Source of the DNA: CAZNPW01 sp964575185
GTDB taxonomy: Bacteria; Pseudomonadota; Alphaproteobacteria; Rhodobacterales; Rhodobacteraceae
Assembly: GCA_964575185.1 (NCBI GenBank)
Contig: CAZNPW010000005.1
Location: 1 to 64,000, forward strand
DNA: 64,000 nucleotides
Direction: 5' to 3'
The notes under the pieces are model-generated. The model was not told where the DNA came from. It saw only the letters and a program-made list of their open reading frames with translations, and made no database searches. Shown here one piece after another: positions 1 through 7,946 of this stretch (its first letter is position 1; each line of letters begins with the position of its first letter). The position numbers and the translations under genes are program-made.

Positions 1-949
1 CCCCCGCCGCCAGCGCCGCCTGCACCTCGGCGGTCGCGGCGGCGACCCCGGCCGCGAAGGCGCGGGCGTCGGGCGTCTGCGCGGCATCCAGCCGGACGGC
101 GCGGAACCCCGCCGCCGCCGCCGCCGCGATCTGCCGCGCGGTGTCGGGCGAACACGACCCCGACACGACGCAGACCGGCCCCCGCGCCGCGCCCGCCGCC
201 GCGATCTGCCCGACGGGCAGGTTCCAGTGGGCGATCAGCGCGTCCTCCACGCCCTGGCTGCCGACGGCGAAGCAGGGCCGCGCCCCCCAGACCAGCCCGC
301 CGGCCGCTGCCACCGTCGCCGCGTCCACCGCATCCAGCGCCACGATCCGCGCCCCCGCGGCGCGCTCGCGCGCCAGCGCGGCGGCCGGGTCGCGGCCAAG
401 GTCGGTCAGGTCGACCAGCCCGAGGCCCATCCCCGTCTGCCGCGACAGGTGCCGGCGCACGTCGGCCTCGTCCATCGGCGTCACCGGGTGGCGCGCCATC
501 GTCGGGTGCCGGTCCAGCCGGAAGATGCCGCCCGGGCCGCGGGCGAACAGCGTGCCGAAGGCCTGCCACCGCCCGATCCGGGGCGCGGCGATCAGCACCG
601 GGATCCAGTCGCCGAACCCGTGCCCCGCCGCCGCCCCGATCGACCCGACCCCCGGCGCCGAATCCATCGTCGAGCAGACCTTGTAATGCACCACCGGCGC
701 GCCGGTCGCCCGCAGCGCCGCGAAGGCGCGCGGCAGGTGGGCCGCCATCCACGCGGGGTCGCGCGTCCGCGCGTCGGTCGCGATGCCGATCCCGCGCCGG
801 TCGGGGAACCGCGCCAGCAGGTCCGCGTCGGGCACGTCGAGGAACAGGACCGAGGCCAGCCCCGCGTCCTCGAGCGTCTCCATCACCGCCGCCGACCCGG
901 TGAAATCGTCGCCGAGCCAGGCGACGAGCGGGCCGTCGGGCAGGCTCAC
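1..949 (-). CDS. oiaK: Four-carbon acid sugar kinase (DUF1537), probable 3-oxo-isoapionate kinase, C-terminus outside window
   Basis: Translating the minus strand from a GTG at 949 gives an open frame that runs off the left edge, so about 316 N-terminal residues are visible of a family usually near 400-430 residues. Residues 11-20 read LGDDFTGSAA, the hallmark N-terminal motif of the DUF1537 sugar-acid kinases. A second segment, PVCVVSGSCSPDT, matches the start of the nucleotide-binding half. Known family role: ATP-dependent phosphorylation of C4-C5 sugar acids in the cytoplasm. The start codon overlaps the stop of the RuBisCO-like gene (GTGA), so the two are translationally coupled. In D-apionate pathways this kinase makes the 4-phosphate used by the RuBisCO-like enzyme; the exact substrate is inferred from that pairing and the apionolactonase next door. 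Confidence 0.75.
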   Translation of the reverse strand, partial: MSLPDGPLVAWLGDDFTGSAAVMETLEDAGLASVLFLDVPDADLLARFPDRRGIGIATDARTRDPAWMAAHLPRAFAALRATGAPVVHYKVCSTMDSAPGVGSIGAAAGHGFGDWIPVLIAAPRIGRWQAFGTLFARGPGGIFRLDRHPTMARHPVTPMDEADVRRHLSRQTGMGLGLVDLTDLGRDPAAALARERAAGARIVALDAVDAATVAAAGGLVWGARPCFAVGSQGVEDALIAHWNLPVGQIAAAGAARGPVCVVSGSCSPDTARQIAAAAAAGFRAVRLDAAQTPDARAFAAGVAAATAEVQAALAAG

Positions 950-2175
950 GCCACGGCCCCGAGCGCCGCGTCCTCGCGCGCGGCCTGCGCCAGCGGCACG
1001 CCCGCCATCGCCGCGTCCCAGGCGGCGCGGATCGCCCGCACCCCGCCCGCAGGCCCGTGCGGATGCGCCATGATCCCGCCGCCCGCGGCGAAGATCAGGT
1101 CCGCCGACCCCAGCGCCGCCCAGGTGTCGTGCACCTGCAGCGCCGACTGGCCCGAGGAGAAGACCGGCATCGCCACCGCCGGAGTGGCGGCGTGCAGCGG
1201 GGCCAGCAGGCTGCGGGCGCTGGCAATGACGCTGCCGTCGGGCTCGCAGAACTTGTTGCGCAGGCCGTTGACGTGCATGTGGTCCGCCCCCGCCAGCCGC
1301 CACACCGTCGCCCAGGGCGCATAGTCCCAGCCGAGCGCGGGGTGCCGGGACAAGGCACCCCAGCCGTTGCGGTGGGCATGGATCGGCAGCCGCGCGTGCC
1401 GCCGCAGCGCCAGCAGGCCCGTCACGCCGACGCTGTTCAGGCTGCACATCACCAGCGTCCCGCCGAGCGCCAGCACCAGGTCGTGCCGCGCCCGCATCTC
1501 GTCGACCTCGCCCGTCAGGTTGAAGGCATACATCACGCGTCTGCCCGTTCGCTGCGCGTGGTCGTCGATCACCGCCATCACCGCCCGCGCCCGGTCGGCG
1601 AAGGGGCAGCCGGGCCCGTCCGCCTGCAGCTCGTCGTCCTTGATGAAGTCGATGCCCGCATCGCACAGCACCCGGACCAGCGCCGCCGTCTCCTCCGCCG
1701 TGAAGCCGACCGAGGGCTTGACGATGGTGCCGACCAGCGGCCGGCCCTCCACCCCCGACAGCCTTCGGGTTCCCGATACCCCGAAGGCCGGCCCCGGCTG
1801 CGCGGCGCAGAAGCCCGGCGGCAGCCGCAGGCCGGTGATCCGCAGGCCCGCGAACTGGTTCAGCTCGAACAGGTTGCCCGCGACGGTCGCCATCAGGTTC
1901 GGCAGCGACGGTCCGATGTTGGCGACCGGCCAGCTCACGGTCAGCCGGGCCTGCCGCGGCCGGCCGGGGCGGGCACCGGGCAAGGATGGGGCCGCGACCT
2001 CGCCCAGGTCCTCCAGCCGTTCGACCCGCGCCGCCGCGCGGGCCTTCAGCTCGGGCGTCTCGCCAGGGACGGGCACGAAGGTGCCCGAGGACTGCTCGCC
2101 CGCCAGCGCCGCGGCGGCGTCCTCCAGCGGCGCGGCGGTCTCGATCAGATAGTCGGCCTCGAAGCGTTCGGTCAC
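946..2175 (-). CDS. oiaX: RuBisCO-like protein, probable 3-oxo-isoapionate-4-phosphate transcarboxylase/decarboxylase
   Basis: 409 residues from a GTG that overlaps the apnL stop codon (GTGA). RuBisCO large-subunit fold signatures are clear: TIVKPSVG around K153 (form I K175), FIKDDE with K179, D181 and E182 (the carbamylated Lys, Asp and Glu that bind Mg2+), IHAHRN with H268/R269 (H294/R295), a loop-6 segment NGLRNKF with K308, SSGQ, and GGGIMAHPHG near the C-terminus. The second KPK lysine is Ser155 and the HRAMH histidine is lost, as expected for a type IV RuBisCO-like protein rather than a CO2-fixing enzyme. Carbon-carbon cleavage of phosphorylated 3-oxo-isoapionate is the known role of such proteins beside DUF1537 kinases and ApnL. 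Assignment to decarboxylase versus transcarboxylase/hydrolase is not possible from sequence alone. Confidence 0.82.
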   Translation of the reverse strand: MTERFEADYLIETAAPLEDAAAALAGEQSSGTFVPVPGETPELKARAAARVERLEDLGEVAAPSLPGARPGRPRQARLTVSWPVANIGPSLPNLMATVAGNLFELNQFAGLRITGLRLPPGFCAAQPGPAFGVSGTRRLSGVEGRPLVGTIVKPSVGFTAEETAALVRVLCDAGIDFIKDDELQADGPGCPFADRARAVMAVIDDHAQRTGRRVMYAFNLTGEVDEMRARHDLVLALGGTLVMCSLNSVGVTGLLALRRHARLPIHAHRNGWGALSRHPALGWDYAPWATVWRLAGADHMHVNGLRNKFCEPDGSVIASARSLLAPLHAATPAVAMPVFSSGQSALQVHDTWAALGSADLIFAAGGGIMAHPHGPAGGVRAIRAAWDAAMAGVPLAQAAREDAALGAVA

Positions 2176-3848
2176 GACGCAAATCCCACCAGGAACAGAT
2201 CGAACGGCGACAGCACCGGGTCGGTCGCGGCGACCGGATGCCCGTCGTCGGCGCGCAGGTGCAGCCCGGCCCCGGTGGCCCGCCCGCCGTGCGCCAGCGC
2301 CGCCGACAGCCGCAGGTCGCCCGCGTCGAGCGTCACCACCCCGCCCTCGCGCCGCACCGCGACGGGCCCGCCCGCCATGCGCAGCGCCGCCGCGACCACC
2401 CGCCCCAGGGGCCGCCCCGCCGCGCCCAGCGGCCCGTCGGGCATGGCCAGCGCCACGCTCTCCACCCCGCCCGCCGCGAGTTCGGCCAAGAGCGCCACCG
2501 CCCAGGCGGCGGCAAAGGTCGTGTCCTGCCGCGGGTCGTCCTGCGCCATGGTGATCCGCTGCCGCCCCGGGTTGGCCGCGACCGCCGCGCCGTAGGGGTT
2601 CGACCGCATCCCGATGGCGCAGAGGCCGAGGTGCAGCGGCTTGCCCGCCGCCAGCGCCCGGGCCGAGGCGATCAGGTCCGGCCAGGCCTCGAGCGTCTCG
2701 ATCACCGAGGCATCGTCGGCCGCGTGGACGATGGCGGTGCTGCCAAAGGTCAGGAAGTCCACCGTCGCGGGGTCGGGCCGCCAGCGGTTCAGTTCGGTGA
2801 AGTTGGTCAGGCTGCCGCCGCCCACCTGCGCCTGCGGGAAGGCCGCGCGCAGCAGCGGGATCGCATCGGCGGGCAGGGGCGGGGCGGGCCACGGGCCTTC
2901 GGGCTGGAAGCTGCGCAGCCAGGGGCGCGGCAGCGCGACGATCCGCGCGGGCGCGACGCCTGCGGCCTTCAGCGCGTCGAGCGTCGCGGACAGGCCGGGC
3001 AGGTCGTCGAACACGACCTCCACCGCCACCGCCCGGCCTGCCAGCGCCTCCACGTCCCGAATCGCCCCCGGCCCGTCGACGCGCCACAGCGCGCCCGCAC
3101 CGGGAAAGGCCGCCAGCGCGGCGGGGGCCGAAAGCCCGGCCTCGACCGCCAGCACGACCCCGGGCATCCGCATGGCGCCGGGCGTGGTCCGGGCGGGGAC
3201 CGCGCCGCCGCCCGTCTGCGCCAGCGTCAGCGTCACCGTCTGCGCCACCTCCTCGCCCGCCGCCCAGGCGAACGGCCGCGGCTTCGCCAGCGGGCGGCAG
3301 TAGGTCTTGAAGCTCGCGTCCGACCAGTTGCGCTGGTCCTCCATCTCGAACACCTCGCCCGAAAGCGCGATGTCGACGGCGACCGGACCGACCCGGTGGC
3401 GCATCCGCACGATGTCGCGGGCGGGCTGGTCGGGGCGGATCAGCGCGGGAAAGGCGGCCTCGGTCGCGGTCCCGTCGGGGTGGCCGACGGTCAGGGGCGT
3501 CCCCGTCACGCCGATCAGCGGGTGCAGCAGGCAGAACCCCACGCGGTTCACCATCGCGTCGCCATGCGCCACCAGCCGCAGATCGGCTACCAGCCGCGCG
3601 GTCGTGCCATCGTCGGCCAGCGTCAGGGTCAGGTCCCCCTCGAAGGCGCCCGACAGCGCCGCGAAGTGGACGGCATAGCGCAGGTCGGACAGGCTTTCCT
3701 TCACCGCCCGCACCGGCACCGTCCCCCAGTCGGCGTCGCGCACCGGCCAGGTCAGGCCCCGCAGCACCTCGACCCCGCCCAGGCACACGCGGCTGATGCC
3801 GCTTTCGCACACCGCAGCCGAAAGCCGCCCCACCTGCAGACCGTTCAT
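2172..3848 (-). CDS. apnL: D-apionate lactonase (D-apionolactonase)
   Basis: 558 residues; ATG at 3848 has a strong GGAGGGG ribosome-binding site. The N-terminal half shows the pattern I associate with ApnL proteins: GGVEVLRG, VRDADWGTV, RVGFCLLHPL, a HPDGT segment and later NFTELNR and ITMAQDDPRQDT. No signal peptide, so cytoplasmic. Known reaction: hydrolysis of D-apionolactone, produced by apiose dehydrogenase, to D-apionate. It is the first gene of a tightly overlapped set with the RuBisCO-like gene and the kinase. The dehydrogenase and oxidoisomerase of the pathway are not in the window and may lie beyond the left edge. Recognition comes from sequence patterns and context; family assignment is strong, substrate is inferred. 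Confidence 0.8.
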   Translation of the reverse strand: MNGLQVGRLSAAVCESGISRVCLGGVEVLRGLTWPVRDADWGTVPVRAVKESLSDLRYAVHFAALSGAFEGDLTLTLADDGTTARLVADLRLVAHGDAMVNRVGFCLLHPLIGVTGTPLTVGHPDGTATEAAFPALIRPDQPARDIVRMRHRVGPVAVDIALSGEVFEMEDQRNWSDASFKTYCRPLAKPRPFAWAAGEEVAQTVTLTLAQTGGGAVPARTTPGAMRMPGVVLAVEAGLSAPAALAAFPGAGALWRVDGPGAIRDVEALAGRAVAVEVVFDDLPGLSATLDALKAAGVAPARIVALPRPWLRSFQPEGPWPAPPLPADAIPLLRAAFPQAQVGGGSLTNFTELNRWRPDPATVDFLTFGSTAIVHAADDASVIETLEAWPDLIASARALAAGKPLHLGLCAIGMRSNPYGAAVAANPGRQRITMAQDDPRQDTTFAAAWAVALLAELAAGGVESVALAMPDGPLGAAGRPLGRVVAAALRMAGGPVAVRREGGVVTLDAGDLRLSAALAHGGRATGAGLHLRADDGHPVAATDPVLSPFDLFLVGFAS

Positions 3849-3902
3849 GCGACACCCCTCCGCCCTGCCCGCAGCCTGTCGCCGCGCGGGGCGAAAGGCA
3901 AC

Positions 3903-4808
3903 TCAGTCCTTGGGCGGCAGGCCCGCGGCCTCGCGCAGCCGTGTGTCGACGTCGGTGCGGCCGGGGCCGGTCAGGAACTCGTCGTAGAAGGCGACCATGG
4001 TGGGGATCGGCGCGTTGCCCTGGCTTTCCGCCCAGCGCCGGGTGAAGCTCGCGAAGATCCCGCGCCGCTGGCTGGGGCCGACGGTCGCCCCGCCGGTAGA
4101 GGCGACCAGCGGCCCGCGATAGGCGCATTTCTGCACCCCGTTCACCCAGACGTTCAGATAGCCGTCCTCGGCGATCGAGAAGTTCGTCTGCACCACGATG
4201 TCGACCCACCGGCCACGCGTCCCGGCCAGGCTGAACAGCCGGCAGACGAGGCCGTTGTTCTGCGCCGCCCCCCAGCCGCGGGTCACGCGCATGTCCTCGA
4301 GCTCCACCACCACGTCGTCGGCGGGGTCGCCCGCGCGGTTGCAGACGGCGGGGTCGCAGCGGTCCCAGTTGCCCTCGCCCTGCGCGATCTGGGTCAGCCG
4401 GAACACCGGCGGCTGCGGGCCTTCGAGCTTCCACTGGCCGAGCACCAGGCCCAGCGAGGTGTCGCGCGTGGCGGAAGCGATGTTTTCGTTGCGGAAGCTC
4501 CAGCCATACCAGATCTCGCGGCCGAGCGCGGCCTGCACCGCATCGGGGGCTTCGCGGATCTCGGCGCGGAAGCGGCCGCCCGCGCAGTCCTGTCCGGCGC
4601 AGTCGCCCTGGCGCAGTTCGTAGCGCTCGGCGACCCGGCCGCGGCGCACCGGGTCGGACACCAGGGCGAAGGCGTGCGGTGCGGGCGACTGGTTCAGCAC
4701 GTAGCCGCGCGGCGGCTGGCTGCCACCGACGCCGGGCACGGTGATCGTGATGGTGGTGCCGCAGGCGGCGAGTGCCGCAAGGCCTAGGATCCGAAGGAAC
4801 CGCCGCAT
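3903..4808 (-). CDS. Lipoprotein polysaccharide lyase, heparin lyase I-like (PF14099 type)
   Basis: 301 residues starting MRRFLRILGLAALAAC, a lipoprotein signal peptide with lipobox LAAC, so probably anchored at the outer membrane facing the periplasm or surface. The start at 4808 is chosen because GGAGGCGGG precedes it and the signal peptide begins there; an open frame continues upstream but codes no plausible sequence. The mature part shows the jelly-roll lyase pattern: RFRAEIRE, EIWYGWSF, LGQWKLEG, VNGVQKCAY and a C-terminal FYDEFLTG. Known role of the family: eliminative cleavage of uronate-containing polysaccharides. It is 54 bases upstream of apnL on the same strand and divergent from algD across 340 bases, so it could serve either plant-glycan breakdown with the apionate genes or the exopolysaccharide operon. 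Substrate unknown. Confidence 0.68.
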   Translation of the reverse strand: MRRFLRILGLAALAACGTTITITVPGVGGSQPPRGYVLNQSPAPHAFALVSDPVRRGRVAERYELRQGDCAGQDCAGGRFRAEIREAPDAVQAALGREIWYGWSFRNENIASATRDTSLGLVLGQWKLEGPQPPVFRLTQIAQGEGNWDRCDPAVCNRAGDPADDVVVELEDMRVTRGWGAAQNNGLVCRLFSLAGTRGRWVDIVVQTNFSIAEDGYLNVWVNGVQKCAYRGPLVASTGGATVGPSQRRGIFASFTRRWAESQGNAPIPTMVAFYDEFLTGPGRTDVDTRLREAAGLPPKD

Positions 4809-5148
4809 CCCGCCTCCGCCCGATTCGGTCCGCCCGCGGAAGGCCTGCGGGCCGCCGCACGCTGGATGTCCCGCGCCGCAACCCTGGTCAAGCCGTGGCA
4901 TGACGTTTCCGTCGGCGGAACAGCGAACCGCGCCACAGTCTTGCCACGATCTGCGACGGTCAGGGATTCCAGACCCCACGCCTAGCGCTGGATCGGCAGA
5001 AAACCGCCACAAATTGCGTCCCCAGCGGCTGTTGTGCGCCGCCCACACCCGCAGGGAAAGCAGCGCCTTCATCAAAGTTTCGCTTCAATTGCTGTGGATA
5101 ACCCCCTACGTCTGTTGACAAAAAAGAAACGAGCGAGGGGCAGTTCAG
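4809..5148. promoter_or_regulatory. Divergent intergenic region between the lyase and algD
   Basis: 340 bases without a credible gene. The part next to algD (about 5070-5130) is clearly more AT-rich than its surroundings and ends in a GAGGGG ribosome-binding site before the algD ATG. It holds a perfect DnaA-box 9-mer (5093-5101). A TTGACA at 5114-5119 has no convincing -10 element behind it. It presumably carries the algD promoter and the lyase promoter, but I could not fix either one. Confidence 0.5.
5093..5101 (-). promoter_or_regulatory. Perfect DnaA-box 9-mer upstream of algD
   Basis: The plus strand reads TGTGGATAA, the reverse complement of the strong DnaA box TTATCCACA, 47 bases before the algD start codon. 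It is a single box in an AT-rich patch. It could link algD expression to DnaA or be a coincidence; no origin features (box clusters, dnaA/dnaN/parAB, AT-rich 13-mers) accompany it. Confidence 0.4.
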
Positions 5149-6468
5149 ATGGCAAGGATCAGCGTCTTCGGCGTTGGCTATGTCGGTGTTGTCGCGGCGG
5201 CGTGCCTGGCGCGCGACGGGCACCAGGTGATCGCGGTCGATGTCGATCCGGGCAAGATCGACTCCATCAACCGGGGCATCTCGCCCATCGTCGAGAAGGG
5301 TCTCGACACCCTGATCGCCGAGGTCGTGGCGCAGGGCCGCCTGACGGCCACGGCGGACGTCCAGCACGCCATCGACCACAGCGAGGCGAGCTTCGTCTGC
5401 GTCGGCACGCCCAGCGCGGCGGACGGGTCGGTCGGGCTGAAATACGTCCGCGGCGTCTGCCAGCAGATCGGCGTCGCGCTGTCGCGCAAGGCGCAGTTCC
5501 ATTCGGTCGTGATCCGCTCGACCATCGTGCCGGGATCGTGCGAGGGCACCTGCATCCCGGTGCTCGAAAGCGCCTCGGGCAAGGTCGCGGGCCGCGACTT
5601 CGGCATGGGCTACTACCCGGAGTTCCTGCGCGAATCGACGGCCATCGAGGACTACGACGACCCCGGCCTGATCGTCTTCGGCACGCTGGACCAACCCACC
5701 GCCGACTTCCTGCACGGCCTGAACAAGGACCTGCCCTGCACGATCAACGCGGTCGACCTGCGCACCGCCGAGATGGTGAAATACACCTCGAACACCTGGC
5801 GCGCGGTCAAGGTCACCTTCGCCAACGAGATCGGCAACATCGCCAAGTCCTGCGGCCTCGACGGCCAGACGGTGATGGAGATCCTGTGCAGCGACGAGAA
5901 GGTCGCGATGTCGAAGTACTTCATGCGCCCCGGCTTCGCCTTCGGCGGCTCCTGCCTGCCCAAGGACGTGCGCGCGCTGCGCCACCTGGCCGCCGTGAAC
6001 AAGACCCCGGCGCACCTGCTGAACGCCGTGCTCGAGGCCAACGAGGCGCAGATCGCCCGCGCCGAGGCGATGGTGGAGGAGGCGGGGGCCGGGAAGGTCG
6101 GCTTCGTCGGCATCAGCTTCAAGGCCGGCACCGACGACCTGCGGGAAAGCCCGCTGGCCGAACTCGCCGCCCGGCTGATCGCGCGGGGCAAGCAGGTCGA
6201 CATCTACGACCCCTTCGTGTTCGAGGCCTATGCGGCGCAGAACTCCACCGCCGGGCGCGGCAACGCGGTGATCCCCGACCTCGCCGACCGGCTGGTCGGT
6301 GACCTCGACCGGGTCATCAACGACTCGGGCGTGGTGCTGGTCGGCAACTACTACAAGGACGCCGCCCCCGCGCTCGCCGCCGCCGCCAAGACCCGGCCGG
6401 TCGTCGACCTGACGCGGATGGACCGCAAGATGGTCTCGGCCGGCAGCTACCAGGGGATCTGCTGGTAG
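5149..6468 (+). CDS. algD: GDP-mannose 6-dehydrogenase
   Basis: 439 residues. Oxidises GDP-mannose to GDP-mannuronate with NAD+, the committed step for alginate-type polymers, in the cytoplasm. Visible features: N-terminal Rossmann GVGYVG (residues 8-13), GYYPEFLRES, a central helical segment ending FAFGGSCLPKD with catalytic Cys269, and a C-terminal domain with VGISFKAGTDDLRESP. Length equals the family norm (about 436). It heads a nine-gene operon; the stop is followed after one base by the alg8 ATG. A GAGGGG ribosome-binding site precedes its ATG. GDP-mannose dehydrogenase is preferred over UDP-glucose dehydrogenase because of the FGGSCLPKD context and the adjoining alg8, alg44 and algA genes. 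Confidence 0.93.
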   Translation: MARISVFGVGYVGVVAAACLARDGHQVIAVDVDPGKIDSINRGISPIVEKGLDTLIAEVVAQGRLTATADVQHAIDHSEASFVCVGTPSAADGSVGLKYVRGVCQQIGVALSRKAQFHSVVIRSTIVPGSCEGTCIPVLESASGKVAGRDFGMGYYPEFLRESTAIEDYDDPGLIVFGTLDQPTADFLHGLNKDLPCTINAVDLRTAEMVKYTSNTWRAVKVTFANEIGNIAKSCGLDGQTVMEILCSDEKVAMSKYFMRPGFAFGGSCLPKDVRALRHLAAVNKTPAHLLNAVLEANEAQIARAEAMVEEAGAGKVGFVGISFKAGTDDLRESPLAELAARLIARGKQVDIYDPFVFEAYAAQNSTAGRGNAVIPDLADRLVGDLDRVINDSGVVLVGNYYKDAAPALAAAAKTRPVVDLTRMDRKMVSAGSYQGICW

Positions 6469-6469
6469 G

Positions 6470-7942
6470 ATGCGGCAGGCGCTGTCCCACGGGGCGTATT
6501 TCGCGGTCGTCGTGCTGCTCGTCTCCCTGGTGCCGAAAGGGTTCCTGGGGGACGTGCAGTATGCGGCGAACACCGTCTTCATCCTGGGGATTCTCGGCAC
6601 CTGGCGCTACAGCTGGGCCTTCCTGAACTTCTGCCGGGCGGTGTGGTTCAAGGGCTGGGTCCACCCCCGCCGCCGCGCGAAGGCCCACGCGGCCTTCGCG
6701 GCGCGCGAGGCCCCGTGCCACGCCTGGTTCATGGTCACCACCTACATGATGGAGACCGAGGCGACGCTGGCCTGCTACCGCTCCGTCTTCGCCGCCGCCG
6801 CGGCCTCGCCCGGCGGCGCGACGGTGGTGTGCAGCGTGGTGGACGGCAAGGACGAACGGCTGATCCGCATCATGCACGGCCACCTCGGGCACCCCGGCGT
6901 GGCCCTGGTGATCGACCGCATCAAGTCGTCGGGCAAGCGCGATGCCATGGCCCGCGCGATGCGGATCATCGCGCGGCAGGAGCCGACCCACAACGACATC
7001 GTCGTCTTCGTCGACGGCGACACCTGCGTGCCCCACGACATCGTGGCCGAGGCCGCGCCCTGCTTCACCGACCCCAAGGTCGGCGCCATCACCACCGACG
7101 AAGGCGCGATCATCCGCAAGCCCGGCCTCTACCGCGACTGGTTCGACCTGCGCTTCGACCAGCGGCAGATGATGATGTGCTCCACCGGCCTCGCGAAGCG
7201 GGTCCTGACGCTGACCGGCCGGATGAGCGTCTTCCGCGCCGACCTCGCCTGCCACCCGGAGTTCATCTCAGGGATAGACGCCGACTTCCTCGACCACTGG
7301 CGCCACGGCCGGGTGGAGTTCCTGACGGGTGACGACAAGTCCACCTGGTTCTGGCTGCTGAAGAACGGGTTCGAGATGCACTACCTGCCCGACGTGCGGT
7401 CGTGGAGCTACGAGAACCAGCCCAGGGACACCTTCTACGACAGCGCGAAGACCCTGATGGTGCGCTGGTTCGGCAACATGATGCGCAACAACGACCGGGC
7501 GCGCAGGCTCGGCCCCTCGCGCATCGGATTCTTCACCTGGTGGTCGATCATCGACCAGCGCGTGTCGATGTGGACCACGCTGGTAGGACCGACCTCCATC
7601 GCCATCGCCGCCGTCTTCGTCACGCCGCTCGCGATCCCGCTGTATATCGCCTGGGTGATGATGACGCGCTACGTCATGTGCCTGATGATCGCGCGCTTCC
7701 GCGGCACCTGGTTCCCCGTCACGCACCCCTTCATCCTGTATTTCGGCCAGATCGTCGGGTCGGTCATCAAGACCTACGTCTGGTTCCGGCTCGACCGGCA
7801 GAAGTGGACCCGCCAGGGGGCCTCGGGCACCGCCGCGCCCGTGGCCTTCACCGCCCGCCTCGCCGCCATGGAATCGACCGCGCACCACGCGCTGGCGCTC
7901 CTGTGGCTGACCATCGCCGTCATCCTGATGTCCTGGATCTGA
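6470..7942 (+). CDS. alg8: Alginate synthase catalytic subunit, GT2 glycosyltransferase
   Basis: 490 residues, matching Alg8 of pseudomonads in length. Polymerises GDP-mannuronate at the inner membrane. Two N-terminal membrane segments, a cytoplasmic GT2 domain with VDGDT (D182/D184, UDP/GDP-metal DxD), GDDKSTWFW (D288/D289, catalytic base region), and MVRWFGNMMRNN (the RW of the QxxRW-type motif), then further membrane helices to the C-terminus. All key catalytic motifs appear intact, in contrast to the accessory proteins of this operon. Starts one base after algD stops and is followed five bases later by alg44. Confidence 0.93.
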   Translation: MRQALSHGAYFAVVVLLVSLVPKGFLGDVQYAANTVFILGILGTWRYSWAFLNFCRAVWFKGWVHPRRRAKAHAAFAAREAPCHAWFMVTTYMMETEATLACYRSVFAAAAASPGGATVVCSVVDGKDERLIRIMHGHLGHPGVALVIDRIKSSGKRDAMARAMRIIARQEPTHNDIVVFVDGDTCVPHDIVAEAAPCFTDPKVGAITTDEGAIIRKPGLYRDWFDLRFDQRQMMMCSTGLAKRVLTLTGRMSVFRADLACHPEFISGIDADFLDHWRHGRVEFLTGDDKSTWFWLLKNGFEMHYLPDVRSWSYENQPRDTFYDSAKTLMVRWFGNMMRNNDRARRLGPSRIGFFTWWSIIDQRVSMWTTLVGPTSIAIAAVFVTPLAIPLYIAWVMMTRYVMCLMIARFRGTWFPVTHPFILYFGQIVGSVIKTYVWFRLDRQKWTRQGASGTAAPVAFTARLAAMESTAHHALALLWLTIAVILMSWI

Positions 7943-7946
7943 CCCC

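Noticed and set aside
1986..4787. Long plus-strand open frame opposite apnL and the lyase
   Set aside because: Arg/Pro/Gly-rich low-complexity translation, antisense to genes with clear family motifs; no start context.
946..4881. A very long minus-strand open frame spanning the RuBisCO-like gene, apnL and the lyase
   Set aside because: Only its last 409 codons code a recognisable protein; the rest is an out-of-frame shadow of apnL and the lyase caused by the scarcity of stop codons at high GC.
5093..5101. The DnaA box as part of a replication origin
   Set aside because: A single box with no cluster, no AT-rich unwinding region and no dnaA, parAB or repABC genes nearby.
5114..5119. TTGACA as a -35 element for algD
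   Set aside because: No acceptable -10 at 16-18 bases downstream; it would place the start inside the ribosome-binding site.
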